A stretch of DNA of 54,184 nucleotides from an uncultured Oscillospiraceae bacterium (GTDB taxonomy: Bacteria; Bacillota; Clostridia; Oscillospirales; Oscillospiraceae), in NCBI GenBank assembly GCA_947625355.1, contig CANQOA010000011.1, positions 1-54,184 of the forward strand, given 5' to 3'. Positions 17,002 through 26,439 of this stretch are shown in pieces. Each line of letters starts with the position of its first letter. Position 1 is the first letter of the stretch. The position numbers and the translations under genes are program-made. Under the pieces are notes generated by a model. That model was not told the origin of the DNA. It saw nothing but the letters and a program-made list of their open reading frames with translations, and made no database searches.

Positions 17002-18102
17002 ATGAGCGAGCCGATCCGTGTCGCCCAGGTCATGGGGAGAATGAGCGGTTATGGCGTGGAGCAGTACATCATGAACTATTACCGCCATATCGACCGTGAA
17101 AAGGTCCAGTTCGATCTTATCGTCGATGAGGATTCGACCGAGATCCCCCGGGAGGAGATCGAGCGGTTGGGCGGCCGGGTGTTCCTGGTCCCCCGCTGGG
17201 AGGCGCTGGGGAAGTACATGACCGTCCTGGAGAAGCTCTTCCGGGAAAACCGGTATCCCATCGTCCATGCCCAGACCAGCCCTTTGGATATCTTTCCCTT
17301 CTGCGCCGCCAAAAGGGCGGGCGTGCCCATCCGCATCTCCCAATGCCACACCACCGCCCCAAAAGGATATGGAAAAAAGCGACTGATCAAAAGCGTTATG
17401 CGCCCCCTCGTGAAGGTGTATGCCACCCACTATGCCGCCTGTTCCAGGGAGGCGGCCGCGTGGCTCTTCGGCCGGAGGACCGTGGAGCGGGGGGATGTGA
17501 AGATCATCTATACGGGGATCGAGCTGGAGCAGTACCGGTACGACGCGGCTGTCCGCGCCCAGGTCCGGCAGGAGCTGGGGCTGGAGGGACGGTTCGTGGT
17601 GGGCCACGTGGGCCGGTTTTCTATCCAAAAGAACCAACCGTTTCTGGTGGATGTTTTCCGGGCCATCCACGAGCGCCGGCCGGACGCGCTGCTGCTGCTG
17701 GCGGGCGATGGTGAGACGAGACCTGCCATCGAGGAAAAACTGGAACGGCTGGGCCTGCGGGACGACGCGCTCCTTCTTGGCCGGCGGGACGACGTGGGGC
17801 AGCTGTATCAGGCCATGGATGTGTTTTTGTTCCCATCCCTGTTTGAGGGCTTGGGCATGGTGGCCGTGGAGGCCCAGGCGGCGGGCTTGAAGGCGGTCGT
17901 CTCCACCGAGGTGCCGGAGGAGGCGCAGGTGCGGGAGGACATGGCGTTCCTGCCCCTCGCCGCCGGCGCGGAGCGCTGGGCGGAGGAGGCGCTGCTGGCG
18001 GACCCGGATACCCGGGCCTTCGAGGGGGATTTTTCTCGATTTGACGTCACCGAGCAGGCAAAGCGGCTGGAGCAGTTCTACTGCGGGCTGCTGGGGATAT
18101 AG
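17002..18102 (+). CDS. GT4 glycosyltransferase, second of a tandem pair
   Basis: 366 residues from ATG 17002, the start that aligns with its upstream paralogue (MSEPIRVAQ against MSQPIRVAQ). GTG 16990 and ATG 16996 are in-frame alternatives. The donor blocks are VGHVGRFSIQKNQ and EGLGMVAVEAQ. It keeps the ordinary GIELEQY loop that the first copy has lost, but has Gln instead of His after Q-K-N. Tandem duplication followed by divergence, giving two enzymes for different linkages, is the simplest reading. It ends the first block of sugar genes; 66 AT-rich bases separate it from the ligase gene. Confidence 0.9.
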   Translation: MSEPIRVAQVMGRMSGYGVEQYIMNYYRHIDREKVQFDLIVDEDSTEIPREEIERLGGRVFLVPRWEALGKYMTVLEKLFRENRYPIVHAQTSPLDIFPFCAAKRAGVPIRISQCHTTAPKGYGKKRLIKSVMRPLVKVYATHYAACSREAAAWLFGRRTVERGDVKIIYTGIELEQYRYDAAVRAQVRQELGLEGRFVVGHVGRFSIQKNQPFLVDVFRAIHERRPDALLLLAGDGETRPAIEEKLERLGLRDDALLLGRRDDVGQLYQAMDVFLFPSLFEGLGMVAVEAQAAGLKAVVSTEVPEEAQVREDMAFLPLAAGAERWAEEALLADPDTRAFEGDFSRFDVTEQAKRLEQFYCGLLGI

Positions 18103-18168
18103 GCCGGACGCATAAATATTCATGTTTTGTATGGATATATACAGGGTATAAGCCCGGAAAGGGAAAAG

Positions 18169-19596
18169 ATGGAGCATTCACTGTGGGAGCTGATCCATGA
18201 GCTGGTGAAGGGGCATGAGGATATGCCCGCCGTGCTTTACCGGGAGGGAGAGCGGACGGTCCGCGTCAGCTACGGCGCGCTGCTGCAGGACCTGGAGACG
18301 GCGGCCCGTCTTGCCGCCGCTCTGCCGGAGAGCCGGATCGGCATCTGGGGCGGCAGCTCCTATGCCTGGATCGCTGCCGCTTACGGCTGTCTGCTGGCCG
18401 GCAAGCATGTGATCCTCTTCGACGAGTCCATCGGCGAGGAGGACTTCCGCCGGCTGGCGGAGTATGCCGACGCGGAGGCTTTCGCCGTGAGCCCGGAGCT
18501 CGCCGCCGAGGCGGGGGAGCTGTTCCCGGACCGGGCCGTGTACGGCTTTGACCGGTTCGCGGAGCCCGCCGGCCGGGGAGAGACGCGCTGGGTCCCCGGC
18601 GAGTCGGAGAAGAGCATCGTCATCTTCACCTCCGGCACCTCCGCCGGCGCCAAGGGAGTGGTGATCCCGGCGGCCACGCTGGCGGAGCATCTGCGGCTGT
18701 TCAAGCACGCCCTGCCCGGAGAGGCGGAGGAAGTCTATTTCTCTCCCATCCCGTTTTTTCACATCTTCGGTTTTTTGATGGTCATCGAGGTGTTCAACCG
18801 GCACGGGGTTTTCTGCATCGGCAGCGGCGTGCGGGAACTGAAAAACGACCTGTGGGCCTACGACGCCCACAACGTGTCCCTGGTGCCCAGCATGATCAAG
18901 TTCGCTCTGGACACCTGCGGCTTCCCGCCCAGGACGCGCAAGGTGATCACCGGCGGGAGCGCCTGCCCGGGAGAGTATCAGGACATGCTCCGGCGGCGCG
19001 GCATCGACCTGTTCGCCATGTATGGTATGAGCGAGGTGATCGGTCTGGCCGCCATCAGCGAGGCGGGCGGGGAGCTGCTCCGCTACCGGCCGGTGGATGG
19101 GGTGGACGTGCGCCTGAGCGAAGAGGGGGAGGTCCTGCTGACCCTGCCCTGCCACTTTGAGGGGTATTACAAGAAGGACGAGGAGACCCGCCAGGTGCTC
19201 CGGGGCGACACGGTGATGACCGGGGACCTGGGCCAGATGGACGAGGCGGGATACCTGCGGATCGTGGGCCGCATGGGGGAGATGATCGTGCTGCGAAACG
19301 GCGAGAAGCTGAACGCGGCGGATCTGGACAGGGAGCTGTCCGCCCTGCCGGGCGTCCGGGAGGCGGCCGTGTTCGGCTATGACGGATACCCGGTCCTGGC
19401 GTACACGCCGGGAGAGGATTTCGACGAGGAGCGCTTCCAGGCCGCGCTGGCGCAGTATAACCGGGGCAGGCCCGTGGACAGAAAGATCGTCCGGGTGTGG
19501 GATCACCGCGACAGCCTGCCCCGGACGGCCATGAGCAAGATCAAGAGGAACGGGCTGGCGGAGGAATACCGGAAGCTGAGCCGCGGCGGGGACTGA
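18169..19596 (+). CDS. AMP-forming acyl/aminoacyl ligase (ANL superfamily)
   Basis: 475 residues. The A3 phosphate-binding loop is IVIFTSGTSAGAKGVV, A5 is MYGMSEVIGLA, A7/A8 are TGDLGQMDEAGYLRIVGRMGEMIV, and the catalytic Lys is in TAMSKIKRNG near the C-terminus. It activates a carboxylic acid as an adenylate and passes it to CoA or to a carrier protein. It is about the length of DltA. Two acyl carrier proteins in the same locus make ACP the probable acceptor. The substrate is not predictable here. ATG 18169 has GGAAAGGGA upstream. The 66-base gap before it includes AT-rich sequence (TATATA, TATAAG), but no well-spaced promoter. Confidence 0.88.
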   Translation: MEHSLWELIHELVKGHEDMPAVLYREGERTVRVSYGALLQDLETAARLAAALPESRIGIWGGSSYAWIAAAYGCLLAGKHVILFDESIGEEDFRRLAEYADAEAFAVSPELAAEAGELFPDRAVYGFDRFAEPAGRGETRWVPGESEKSIVIFTSGTSAGAKGVVIPAATLAEHLRLFKHALPGEAEEVYFSPIPFFHIFGFLMVIEVFNRHGVFCIGSGVRELKNDLWAYDAHNVSLVPSMIKFALDTCGFPPRTRKVITGGSACPGEYQDMLRRRGIDLFAMYGMSEVIGLAAISEAGGELLRYRPVDGVDVRLSEEGEVLLTLPCHFEGYYKKDEETRQVLRGDTVMTGDLGQMDEAGYLRIVGRMGEMIVLRNGEKLNAADLDRELSALPGVREAAVFGYDGYPVLAYTPGEDFDEERFQAALAQYNRGRPVDRKIVRVWDHRDSLPRTAMSKIKRNGLAEEYRKLSRGGD

Positions 19597-19627
19597 ACGG
19601 ACCCCAGCGTGTCAAAAGGAGGTTCAT

Positions 19628-22600
19628 ATGAAGAAAGCAGTAACCCGGCGGCGCAGACTGATGGCGGCGTGCCTGTGCCTGGCGATGGTTTGGACGCTGG
19701 TCCCTGCTGCGGCGCGGGCCGATACGGCTACGCCCCTGAACGAGCACATCAAGGCCAGCCGCCGCATAGCCGATCCCGGCACGATGGACGCGTATATGGA
19801 GGAACTGTTCAGCGCCGCGGACGGCAACCGCTATGCCGGGCGGGTCTGGACGGACAAGACCGTGTTCGCCTGCGGCGCCGGGACGGAGCAGGGCGGTCTG
19901 GCCGGGAACATCCTCCCGCTGGATGAGCTCACCGACGGATACGAGGGGACCGTGGGCTTTGACGCCGACTTTCTGAATGTGTACTCCGCCCTGGGCTCCA
20001 CCCAGGTGGTCAACGACTATATGACGTCGCCGCTGGACCTGGTGATCGTGCTGGATATGTCCGGCTCCATGGCCCAGAGCACCCAGTATCCGATCCTGGC
20101 CGACCGCAACAACGGCTATCAGGAGACCATGACCGAGCGGATCGAGAACTCCCGTATCCAGGTGACGCTGGACGCCGTCAACGAGACCATCGACGCCTTC
20201 ATGGAGGACAACCGCCAGAACCGGGTGGCGGTGTGCGTATACGGCGCCAACGCCACGGTGCTCATGCCCCTGGCCCACTACCAGAGGGTGGAGGGCGAGC
20301 CGTATCTGACGGTGGGCGGCATGGAGACCCTCTATGACCGGGACGACTACTCCACGCCGGCGGAGCTGGGGCATCCGGAGCTGCCGCCGGAGGAGGGCAT
20401 CTGGACCATCAACCGGGACGCCTGCTATACCGTGGTGGCCAACGCGTTGTATGACCAGAGCGCCAACGCCCCGGAGACCTTTGATGAGGTCTGGAACCGG
20501 ACCGTCAGCAACAACGTGAAAAACAGCGTGCTCCATCCCGATCCGGACCTGGATGGGGACGGCCAGCAGCTCAAGGCGGACCAGTACGTGGGCTATATGA
20601 CCAACACCCAGGGCGGCATTTTCCTGGGCATGAAGCAGCTGGCGGACACGGAGGACATGATCTATACGGAGACCCTGGAGGAGGGGGAGACGGTCAACCT
20701 GGCCCGGGTCCCCGCCGTCATGATCCTGACGGACGGCGGCGCTAACTTCGCTTTCAACGCCAAGGCCGAGGACAGCTGGCACGAGCTGCCCTGGAACGCC
20801 GGCGATGAGTGGTATGACGTCTACCTGCCCCAGGAGGACATCACCGATCTTTACAACGAGGGGATCGCCGAGAGCAAGCTGACGTCTATCCCCAAGTATG
20901 ACGACAGCGGCATCTTCTACGACAGCGACGCGGATGTGGGCGGCACGCCGGCCACGATCCTGGAGGTGCTGATGACGGCGTCCTATATGAAGACCGTCGT
21001 GGAAAAGCACTATGAACAGGGCTGGGAGCAGGGCCGTGCCGAGCAGGACAGCCGCGTGCCGCTGAGCGTGTTCACCGTCAGCGTGGACGCGATCCATCTG
21101 CCCGCCTGGGGCCGGTACCGCATCTATCCCACCATGGACCCGCAGGTGTATTTCAACGCCACGTTGTGGAACGACCCCAACTACGCCTGCATAGGCTCCG
21201 ACTTTTTGGCGCCCCTCCCCTGGAGAACGGAAAGAGATATCCAGATGGAGGACCTGCTGCCCTATACCTACGGTAAATGGGAGGAGTGGAAATCCCTCGA
21301 GTCCTCCGACGAGACGATCTCCGTGCTGGCGGACTGGATCGGCAATCCGGGGAGCGTCGGGCCGGAGATCATACAGCTGGACGACGATGAGGAACACACG
21401 CTGACCTTTTGCGCCACGCTGCGGATCCATCCTCTGCCGGAGGACTACGCCTATGAGCGGGCGGATGAGACAGGCGAGACGGTGGAGCGGGTCCTGGTCA
21501 GCAACCAGGATGTGATCGACAACATCGTCTATCCCGACATGTTCTACGATGTGGAGTCGGAAGAGTTGAGCAGCGTGTTCCAGGACGTGGTCGCCATGCT
21601 CACGGAGAGCGTCTTTGTGCCCATCGAGGGCAAAAACGCCGCGGGCGCCGAGGACAGCCTCACCTATCGGGATGAGCTCGGGACGTATATGCAGGTGAAA
21701 AACGGCTCTGTGGAGGCCCTCGCCTCCGAGAAGGGCTCTGCGTGGCAGCGCTACGATATGGCCGCACTCCTGTTCGGCGAGATGCACGGACTGACGCGGG
21801 CGGCGGTCTATGACGCCGCCTTCAACGCCGACCATACGACCGTTTTGAACGATGGGACGGAGGTGTTCCCGGAGGGTTGGTACAGAGGGACCGGCGGCGA
21901 GGCAGAATACCGCGCGCCGGGGGACGCCCCGGACGATGCCTGGGCCGACGGCTGGGTCTACCGCGTCGGCGTACAGACGCTGGCCGACTTCGTCCCCACC
22001 GTCGGCGGCAGGGGTGACCTTGCCGGCGTGGGGGAGGACACCGTGTATACCCTTTATCGCTTCACCGACAGCGAGAGGGAGGCAAACCGGCTGCGCATCA
22101 ACCCCGTCTACGGGAAGATCGTGCCCGTCACGCTGAACAATATGTGGGAGGGTCTGAAGGAGAAGCCCGCGGACAACGCCCTGTACAAGGATGAGAGAGG
22201 CATCTACCGCCTCAGCGATATCCGTGTCTGGACGGAGAGCCGTGCCGACGGGACGGCGCAGAGCATCTGCGTGGACATCCCCGTGAGCGCCCTGCCCACC
22301 CAGATGGCCGAGATCTCCATGGGCCCGTACGACCCGGAGAGCTTTGAGACGAATCTGGGCGACAGGACCCAGTCCACGCCGTTCCGGCTGTTTTACGCGG
22401 CGGGGCTGGATGAGGAGCTGATCGAACAGGGGCTCTACAGCGGGGAGGACGGCGTCGATGTGGAGGCGCTGCCCCGGGAGTATCTGAGCGGCCACCGGAG
22501 CGGCGGCATCGGCAGCGTGTGGTTCCTGTCCGGCCTCTATGAGGAGGGGCCCGGCAGCGCCAGCGTGACGTTCGTCCCCAGCGGCGAGAACTGCTACTAT

Positions 22601-25396
22601 CTCTGCCAGGAGGCGCTGCCCCTGTATGCCCACGCGTACCGGGCGGCCCCGGATGGGGAGCCCGTGTGCGTCGACGGGACCGGCGGTCAGGCGGAGGCGT
22701 CCAACAGCGCGACGGTCTGGGAGGATGGCAGCACCGGCGGCGGCCTGTGGGCCGGCGGCGCATACATAGGCACCTACGCGGACGAGGCGGCGTTTGCCGC
22801 GGCCCGCGCGGCGCTGTTTGACCGGAACGGCGTGACCATGATCCGGGACAGCTTCGGCCACCGGTACCCCTATGCCGAGGACGGCATCGTCTTTTTCCAG
22901 AGGGACCTGATCACGGACGGGACCGTCCGTCCGGAGGACAGCTATTTCTTCGCGCAGGAGAACTATCTGCCCGGCGAAGAGGGGCAGGGCGGCGCGACGG
23001 TGCAGCTGGCCGGCTGCAGCAAGGGCGCGGACTTTGCCTCGGGCGACGCCCGGGAGAGCGTGGACGCTGGGGAGTATCTCTGCTGGGCGGACGGCACCGG
23101 CAGCACGGACATTGTCGCGGACTTCGCGGCGGTGCCGGGGGACGTCACCCGCGGCAGGCCGACGCTGGAAAAGCTCACGTACCGGGGCCAGGAGCTGAGA
23201 GACTATTTGAGTGCTGTCGGCATCGCCGAACCGGCGCTGACGGCGCAGTTCACATACTGGCTCACCATGCAGGAACAGCTGATGTACCTGCTGGATCTGG
23301 ACGGCGACGGCCTCATCAGCGAGCAGGAGTATCTGTCGGTGGGCCTCATCTGGGTCCAGGCGGCGAAGCCGGGCAGTACCCGCACCGGCGAGCTTGCCAA
23401 GACGGTCCGTGTGAAGGCGCAGAACGCTACCCTGACGGCGGACGACAGCTATACGCCGGCGTCCGATGCGTACCGGGGCGCGAACGGCGCGTTCATCCTC
23501 TGCGACAGTCTTGGAAACGAAGGGAAGCTCACGATCCGGAACACCCTGCTCTATATTACGAACAGTATAGAAGCGCCGGAGGGGCTTAAGGATACGGCGT
23601 TCCGCTATCAGCTGTATGTGGAGGGCTTCACAGGCGCCCATGACGCCGTCGTGCTCCGCTATGACCCCGATAAGGGCAGCTGGCTCCAGCAGATCGCGGA
23701 GATCGCTGTGCGCACCGATGGCGCCGGCCTGGCGCTGGCCGCCAACGGCCTTCCCGCCGTCGTCGACAGGAACGGCGCGTTCGTCGGCGCCGGCGCGGCG
23801 TATTCGGTCGAGGGAAATTACTATTTGTATATTCCTCCGGAAGGCACGGCCACATACCGCGCCCAGCTCCAGGACGAAGCCATGGGCACGGAGGAGTGCT
23901 ATGTCAAGGACGCCTGGCTCGTGCCCACGGGCCGGGTGGACGGCCAATGGACTTTTGACGGGAGCGATGCCCAGGGCTATCTGCATGCGGACAGCCTTTT
24001 CGCGGCGCGCCTGGAGCCGGACGGCGAGAGCACGGACATACGCGTGGCGTCCGACTACCTCATCGACGTCACGTATCAGACCAAGACCCTTTATTTCGGC
24101 AGCCGTGTGGACGAGGACGGCGCGCAGACGCCGCTGGGCCTTAACGACCTCTTCGACAGGACGCCCTTCTGGCTGAACGACACCACCTGCGCCGCCATTC
24201 CCGGCCAGCAGCGGGCCGTCATGGAGACGGCGGAATTTGACCGCGCTTCGGCGCTGGCGGGCGGGGCTGTGTGGATCGGCTGGGACGAGGTCGCCAGCCA
24301 TACGGCGGAGGTGGTCCTCGGCGACGGCGAGGGCCTGCTTTTGAGCGTCCGGCCCGGCTCGGGGTACCGCGTGACCGAGGAGGGGATGGGCGAGGAAGGC
24401 TTCCTGCTCCGGGAGGCCAGCCAGGCCTGCGAATATGAGACTGCACGCTATGGGATCGACGACATGCGCGACCCCAGCGGCAGCGCGTTCATCGACGCCT
24501 GGAGCGTCATCACCGGCGACGACGCGGATATGGATCACCAAAACTGCGCCAGGCTCCCGGAGGGCCCCGACGAATATGACGGGGAAGAAGCGGTCCGGCA
24601 CTGGACGGTCTATGACACGCTGCAGATGGACTACAGCACGCGCAGCCAGATGGAGCTGAAGTCCCGCGCGCGTTTTTCCACCGCTCTGGCGGGGGAGCGC
24701 GTCTACGGGATGTACGGCATGACCGACAGCGCCGAGATGGGTCTGCACTATGTGAACGAGTATGAGCCCTCCGCCCTGGTGATCGCCAACTGGCTGAATA
24801 CCGCCAGGGAGGATGTCCGCCTGAGCTGGGACGACATGGAGCAGGCGTTCACCTTTACCCTCTCGCTGGACGGCGCGCCGGCGGACGGGTCTTTGACCTA
24901 TGCTGTCACCGGCTATGAAAACGGCGAGCAGGTCACCATCGCCAGCGGCAGGCTGCTCGCCGCGGGCGGCGGGACGGCCGCGGACGGGGACATCCGGGCG
25001 GAGGCGGCCGGCGTTTGGCGCTTCACGCTGAAGGGCGGCCAGCAGATGACGGTCAGCGGACTTCCCCAGTCCGCGGCCTATCGGGTGACCCAGGAGCCCG
25101 CCTCCGGCTACCAGGCCACCGCCGCCCCCGGCGGGACCGTGGACAAGGACCAGTGCGTGTCTGTCGCGGGTTCGTTCGACGGGGCCGGTCAGGCCGCTGA
25201 GATCGTCACCTTCACGAACACAAAGGCCGTGCGGAGCATGGTGACCGCAGACAAGGACGAAGGACTGGACGTCTGGCTTTGGGCGGCGCTGGCGGCGGCC
25301 TTGGCGCTGAACGTGGCGGCGACGGTCTTTGTGGTGGTCAAACGCCACAGCTACAGGCGCGCGCGGAGAAAAGCCCGCGGGAGACGGGACAGATAA
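19628..25396 (+). CDS. Giant von Willebrand A-domain surface protein with C-terminal membrane anchor
   Basis: 1922 residues. A signal peptide (LMAACLCLAMVWTLVPAAAR) is followed by a VWA domain whose MIDAS begins DMSGSM at Asp143, with VAVCVYGANA and MILTDGGANF further on (about residue 367). The middle is long and largely unassigned. A calcium-loop-like DLDGDGLISEQEY lies at about residues 1223-1235. About residues 1720-1870 resemble Gram-positive beta-sandwich repeats of the Cna-B/DUF7601 type, ending VTFTNTK. A C-terminal helix (WAALAAALALNVAATVFVVV) and an Arg/Lys-rich tail anchor it; no LPxTG is present. It may be an adhesin or a matrix-binding scaffold. AAAAGGAGG sits 5 bases before ATG 19628. 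Its place inside the polysaccharide locus suggests coordinated display, which is inference. Confidence 0.85.
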   Translation: MKKAVTRRRRLMAACLCLAMVWTLVPAAARADTATPLNEHIKASRRIADPGTMDAYMEELFSAADGNRYAGRVWTDKTVFACGAGTEQGGLAGNILPLDELTDGYEGTVGFDADFLNVYSALGSTQVVNDYMTSPLDLVIVLDMSGSMAQSTQYPILADRNNGYQETMTERIENSRIQVTLDAVNETIDAFMEDNRQNRVAVCVYGANATVLMPLAHYQRVEGEPYLTVGGMETLYDRDDYSTPAELGHPELPPEEGIWTINRDACYTVVANALYDQSANAPETFDEVWNRTVSNNVKNSVLHPDPDLDGDGQQLKADQYVGYMTNTQGGIFLGMKQLADTEDMIYTETLEEGETVNLARVPAVMILTDGGANFAFNAKAEDSWHELPWNAGDEWYDVYLPQEDITDLYNEGIAESKLTSIPKYDDSGIFYDSDADVGGTPATILEVLMTASYMKTVVEKHYEQGWEQGRAEQDSRVPLSVFTVSVDAIHLPAWGRYRIYPTMDPQVYFNATLWNDPNYACIGSDFLAPLPWRTERDIQMEDLLPYTYGKWEEWKSLESSDETISVLADWIGNPGSVGPEIIQLDDDEEHTLTFCATLRIHPLPEDYAYERADETGETVERVLVSNQDVIDNIVYPDMFYDVESEELSSVFQDVVAMLTESVFVPIEGKNAAGAEDSLTYRDELGTYMQVKNGSVEALASEKGSAWQRYDMAALLFGEMHGLTRAAVYDAAFNADHTTVLNDGTEVFPEGWYRGTGGEAEYRAPGDAPDDAWADGWVYRVGVQTLADFVPTVGGRGDLAGVGEDTVYTLYRFTDSEREANRLRINPVYGKIVPVTLNNMWEGLKEKPADNALYKDERGIYRLSDIRVWTESRADGTAQSICVDIPVSALPTQMAEISMGPYDPESFETNLGDRTQSTPFRLFYAAGLDEELIEQGLYSGEDGVDVEALPREYLSGHRSGGIGSVWFLSGLYEEGPGSASVTFVPSGENCYYLCQEALPLYAHAYRAAPDGEPVCVDGTGGQAEASNSATVWEDGSTGGGLWAGGAYIGTYADEAAFAAARAALFDRNGVTMIRDSFGHRYPYAEDGIVFFQRDLITDGTVRPEDSYFFAQENYLPGEEGQGGATVQLAGCSKGADFASGDARESVDAGEYLCWADGTGSTDIVADFAAVPGDVTRGRPTLEKLTYRGQELRDYLSAVGIAEPALTAQFTYWLTMQEQLMYLLDLDGDGLISEQEYLSVGLIWVQAAKPGSTRTGELAKTVRVKAQNATLTADDSYTPASDAYRGANGAFILCDSLGNEGKLTIRNTLLYITNSIEAPEGLKDTAFRYQLYVEGFTGAHDAVVLRYDPDKGSWLQQIAEIAVRTDGAGLALAANGLPAVVDRNGAFVGAGAAYSVEGNYYLYIPPEGTATYRAQLQDEAMGTEECYVKDAWLVPTGRVDGQWTFDGSDAQGYLHADSLFAARLEPDGESTDIRVASDYLIDVTYQTKTLYFGSRVDEDGAQTPLGLNDLFDRTPFWLNDTTCAAIPGQQRAVMETAEFDRASALAGGAVWIGWDEVASHTAEVVLGDGEGLLLSVRPGSGYRVTEEGMGEEGFLLREASQACEYETARYGIDDMRDPSGSAFIDAWSVITGDDADMDHQNCARLPEGPDEYDGEEAVRHWTVYDTLQMDYSTRSQMELKSRARFSTALAGERVYGMYGMTDSAEMGLHYVNEYEPSALVIANWLNTAREDVRLSWDDMEQAFTFTLSLDGAPADGSLTYAVTGYENGEQVTIASGRLLAAGGGTAADGDIRAEAAGVWRFTLKGGQQMTVSGLPQSAAYRVTQEPASGYQATAAPGGTVDKDQCVSVAGSFDGAGQAAEIVTFTNTKAVRSMVTADKDEGLDVWLWAALAAALALNVAATVFVVVKRHSYRRARRKARGRRDR

Positions 25397-25425
25397 GCGG
25401 ACATGATCGGGAAGGAGCGGTACAG

Positions 25426-26439
25426 ATGAGAGGCTTGTCCAAACTGGCAATCAAGCTCGCGGCGCTGCTGCTCCCGTTCCCGCTGGCCGTCGCGATAGCG
25501 CTGTCTGTGTTCCCCACGTACTTTTTCGATCCGGAGTACGGATGGTACCGGCAGAATCGGGAGTATGCCGAGGGTGACGGCGAGCCCTGCCGGGTGATGA
25601 TCATGGGCGACTCCGCAGCCAAGGTGGCGTGCCGGCCCGCGCTGCTTTCGGACGACACCTATAATTTCTCCCTGCAGGGCGCCACTCCCATCGAGGAGTA
25701 CTATTTCCTGCGGGAGTATCTGGAGAACCATGAGGCGCCCGAATATCTGCTCTATATGCAGGGGCCCTGGTACTTTGTCACGGATGAGTTTTTTTGGAGC
25801 CGGCAGGTATATTTCCACCTGCTCGATGACGGCGAGATGCGGGAGATCGAGGAGCAGCTGCGGCAGACCGGCGATCTTTCCCCCTTTGGCGTCGCCTCTT
25901 TGCGGGAATTCCAAAAAGAAGCCGCGCTCTACCGCTTCTATACGCCGCAGAAATATGGCGTGGTATTCCTGAAGGGCCTCGCGCTGGATCTGACCGGGCA
26001 TAGCCGCAGGGAAGGGTACCAGGAAAATTATGATTATGTCGTCGCGAACAAAGGGCAGTCGCAGTATTACGCGAAAGGGGCCAACGACCAGCCCGTGATG
26101 ACTATCGAAAGGGATACGTTCTCGCCCAGCGAATTGATCGACCGCTATTTCCGGGCCCTGATCGGGCTGTGCCGGGAGAACGGTATCCAGTTCATCTTCC
26201 AGAGCCCGCCCCAGAACATGAGCACAAAGGACAGCATCAACAGCGGGTGGATCGACGGGTTCATAGCGTATATGGAAGGCGTCCGGGCCGATCATCCCGA
26301 GATCAGCGTGGACGCCGCGTGGGAATGGTATGAAAGCGGGTACTTTGACGACGCATTCCATCTCGATCAGGACGGCGCGGAGCGCTTTTGCGCCCAGCTG
26401 CGGGAAAAATATCCTTATGTGTTTGGTGAGGTGACATGA
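25426..26439 (+). CDS. Membrane-anchored SGNH/DltD-like protein
   Basis: 337 residues. An N-terminal helix (LAALLLPFPLAVAIALSVF) anchors an extracytoplasmic domain. MIMGDSAAK contains the SGNH nucleophile Ser63, and FDDAFHLDQDG supplies the Asp309/His312 pair, so the catalytic triad is intact. FSLQGATPIEEYYFLREYL after the Ser block resembles DltD and AlgX-type proteins, which accept acyl groups from an MBOAT and pass them to a polymer. An MBOAT gene lies four genes downstream, in the same run of coupled genes. GAAGGAGCGG precedes ATG 25426. The end overlaps the FkbH-like gene by ATGA. An esterase role is the alternative. Confidence 0.83.
   Translation: MRGLSKLAIKLAALLLPFPLAVAIALSVFPTYFFDPEYGWYRQNREYAEGDGEPCRVMIMGDSAAKVACRPALLSDDTYNFSLQGATPIEEYYFLREYLENHEAPEYLLYMQGPWYFVTDEFFWSRQVYFHLLDDGEMREIEEQLRQTGDLSPFGVASLREFQKEAALYRFYTPQKYGVVFLKGLALDLTGHSRREGYQENYDYVVANKGQSQYYAKGANDQPVMTIERDTFSPSELIDRYFRALIGLCRENGIQFIFQSPPQNMSTKDSINSGWIDGFIAYMEGVRADHPEISVDAAWEWYESGYFDDAFHLDQDGAERFCAQLREKYPYVFGEVT

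Noticed and set aside
18103-18168. An AT-rich gap with TTGTAT and TATAAG considered as an internal promoter
   Set aside because: The spacing is only 14 bases and no better pair is found. An internal promoter is possible but not supported.
19541-25450. A 1969-codon open frame on the minus strand opposite the VWA protein
   Set aside because: It is a shadow caused by high GC at third codon positions. It lacks any domain, has Arg/His/Pro-rich low-complexity composition, and the + strand gene has signal peptide, VWA motifs and a ribosome site.
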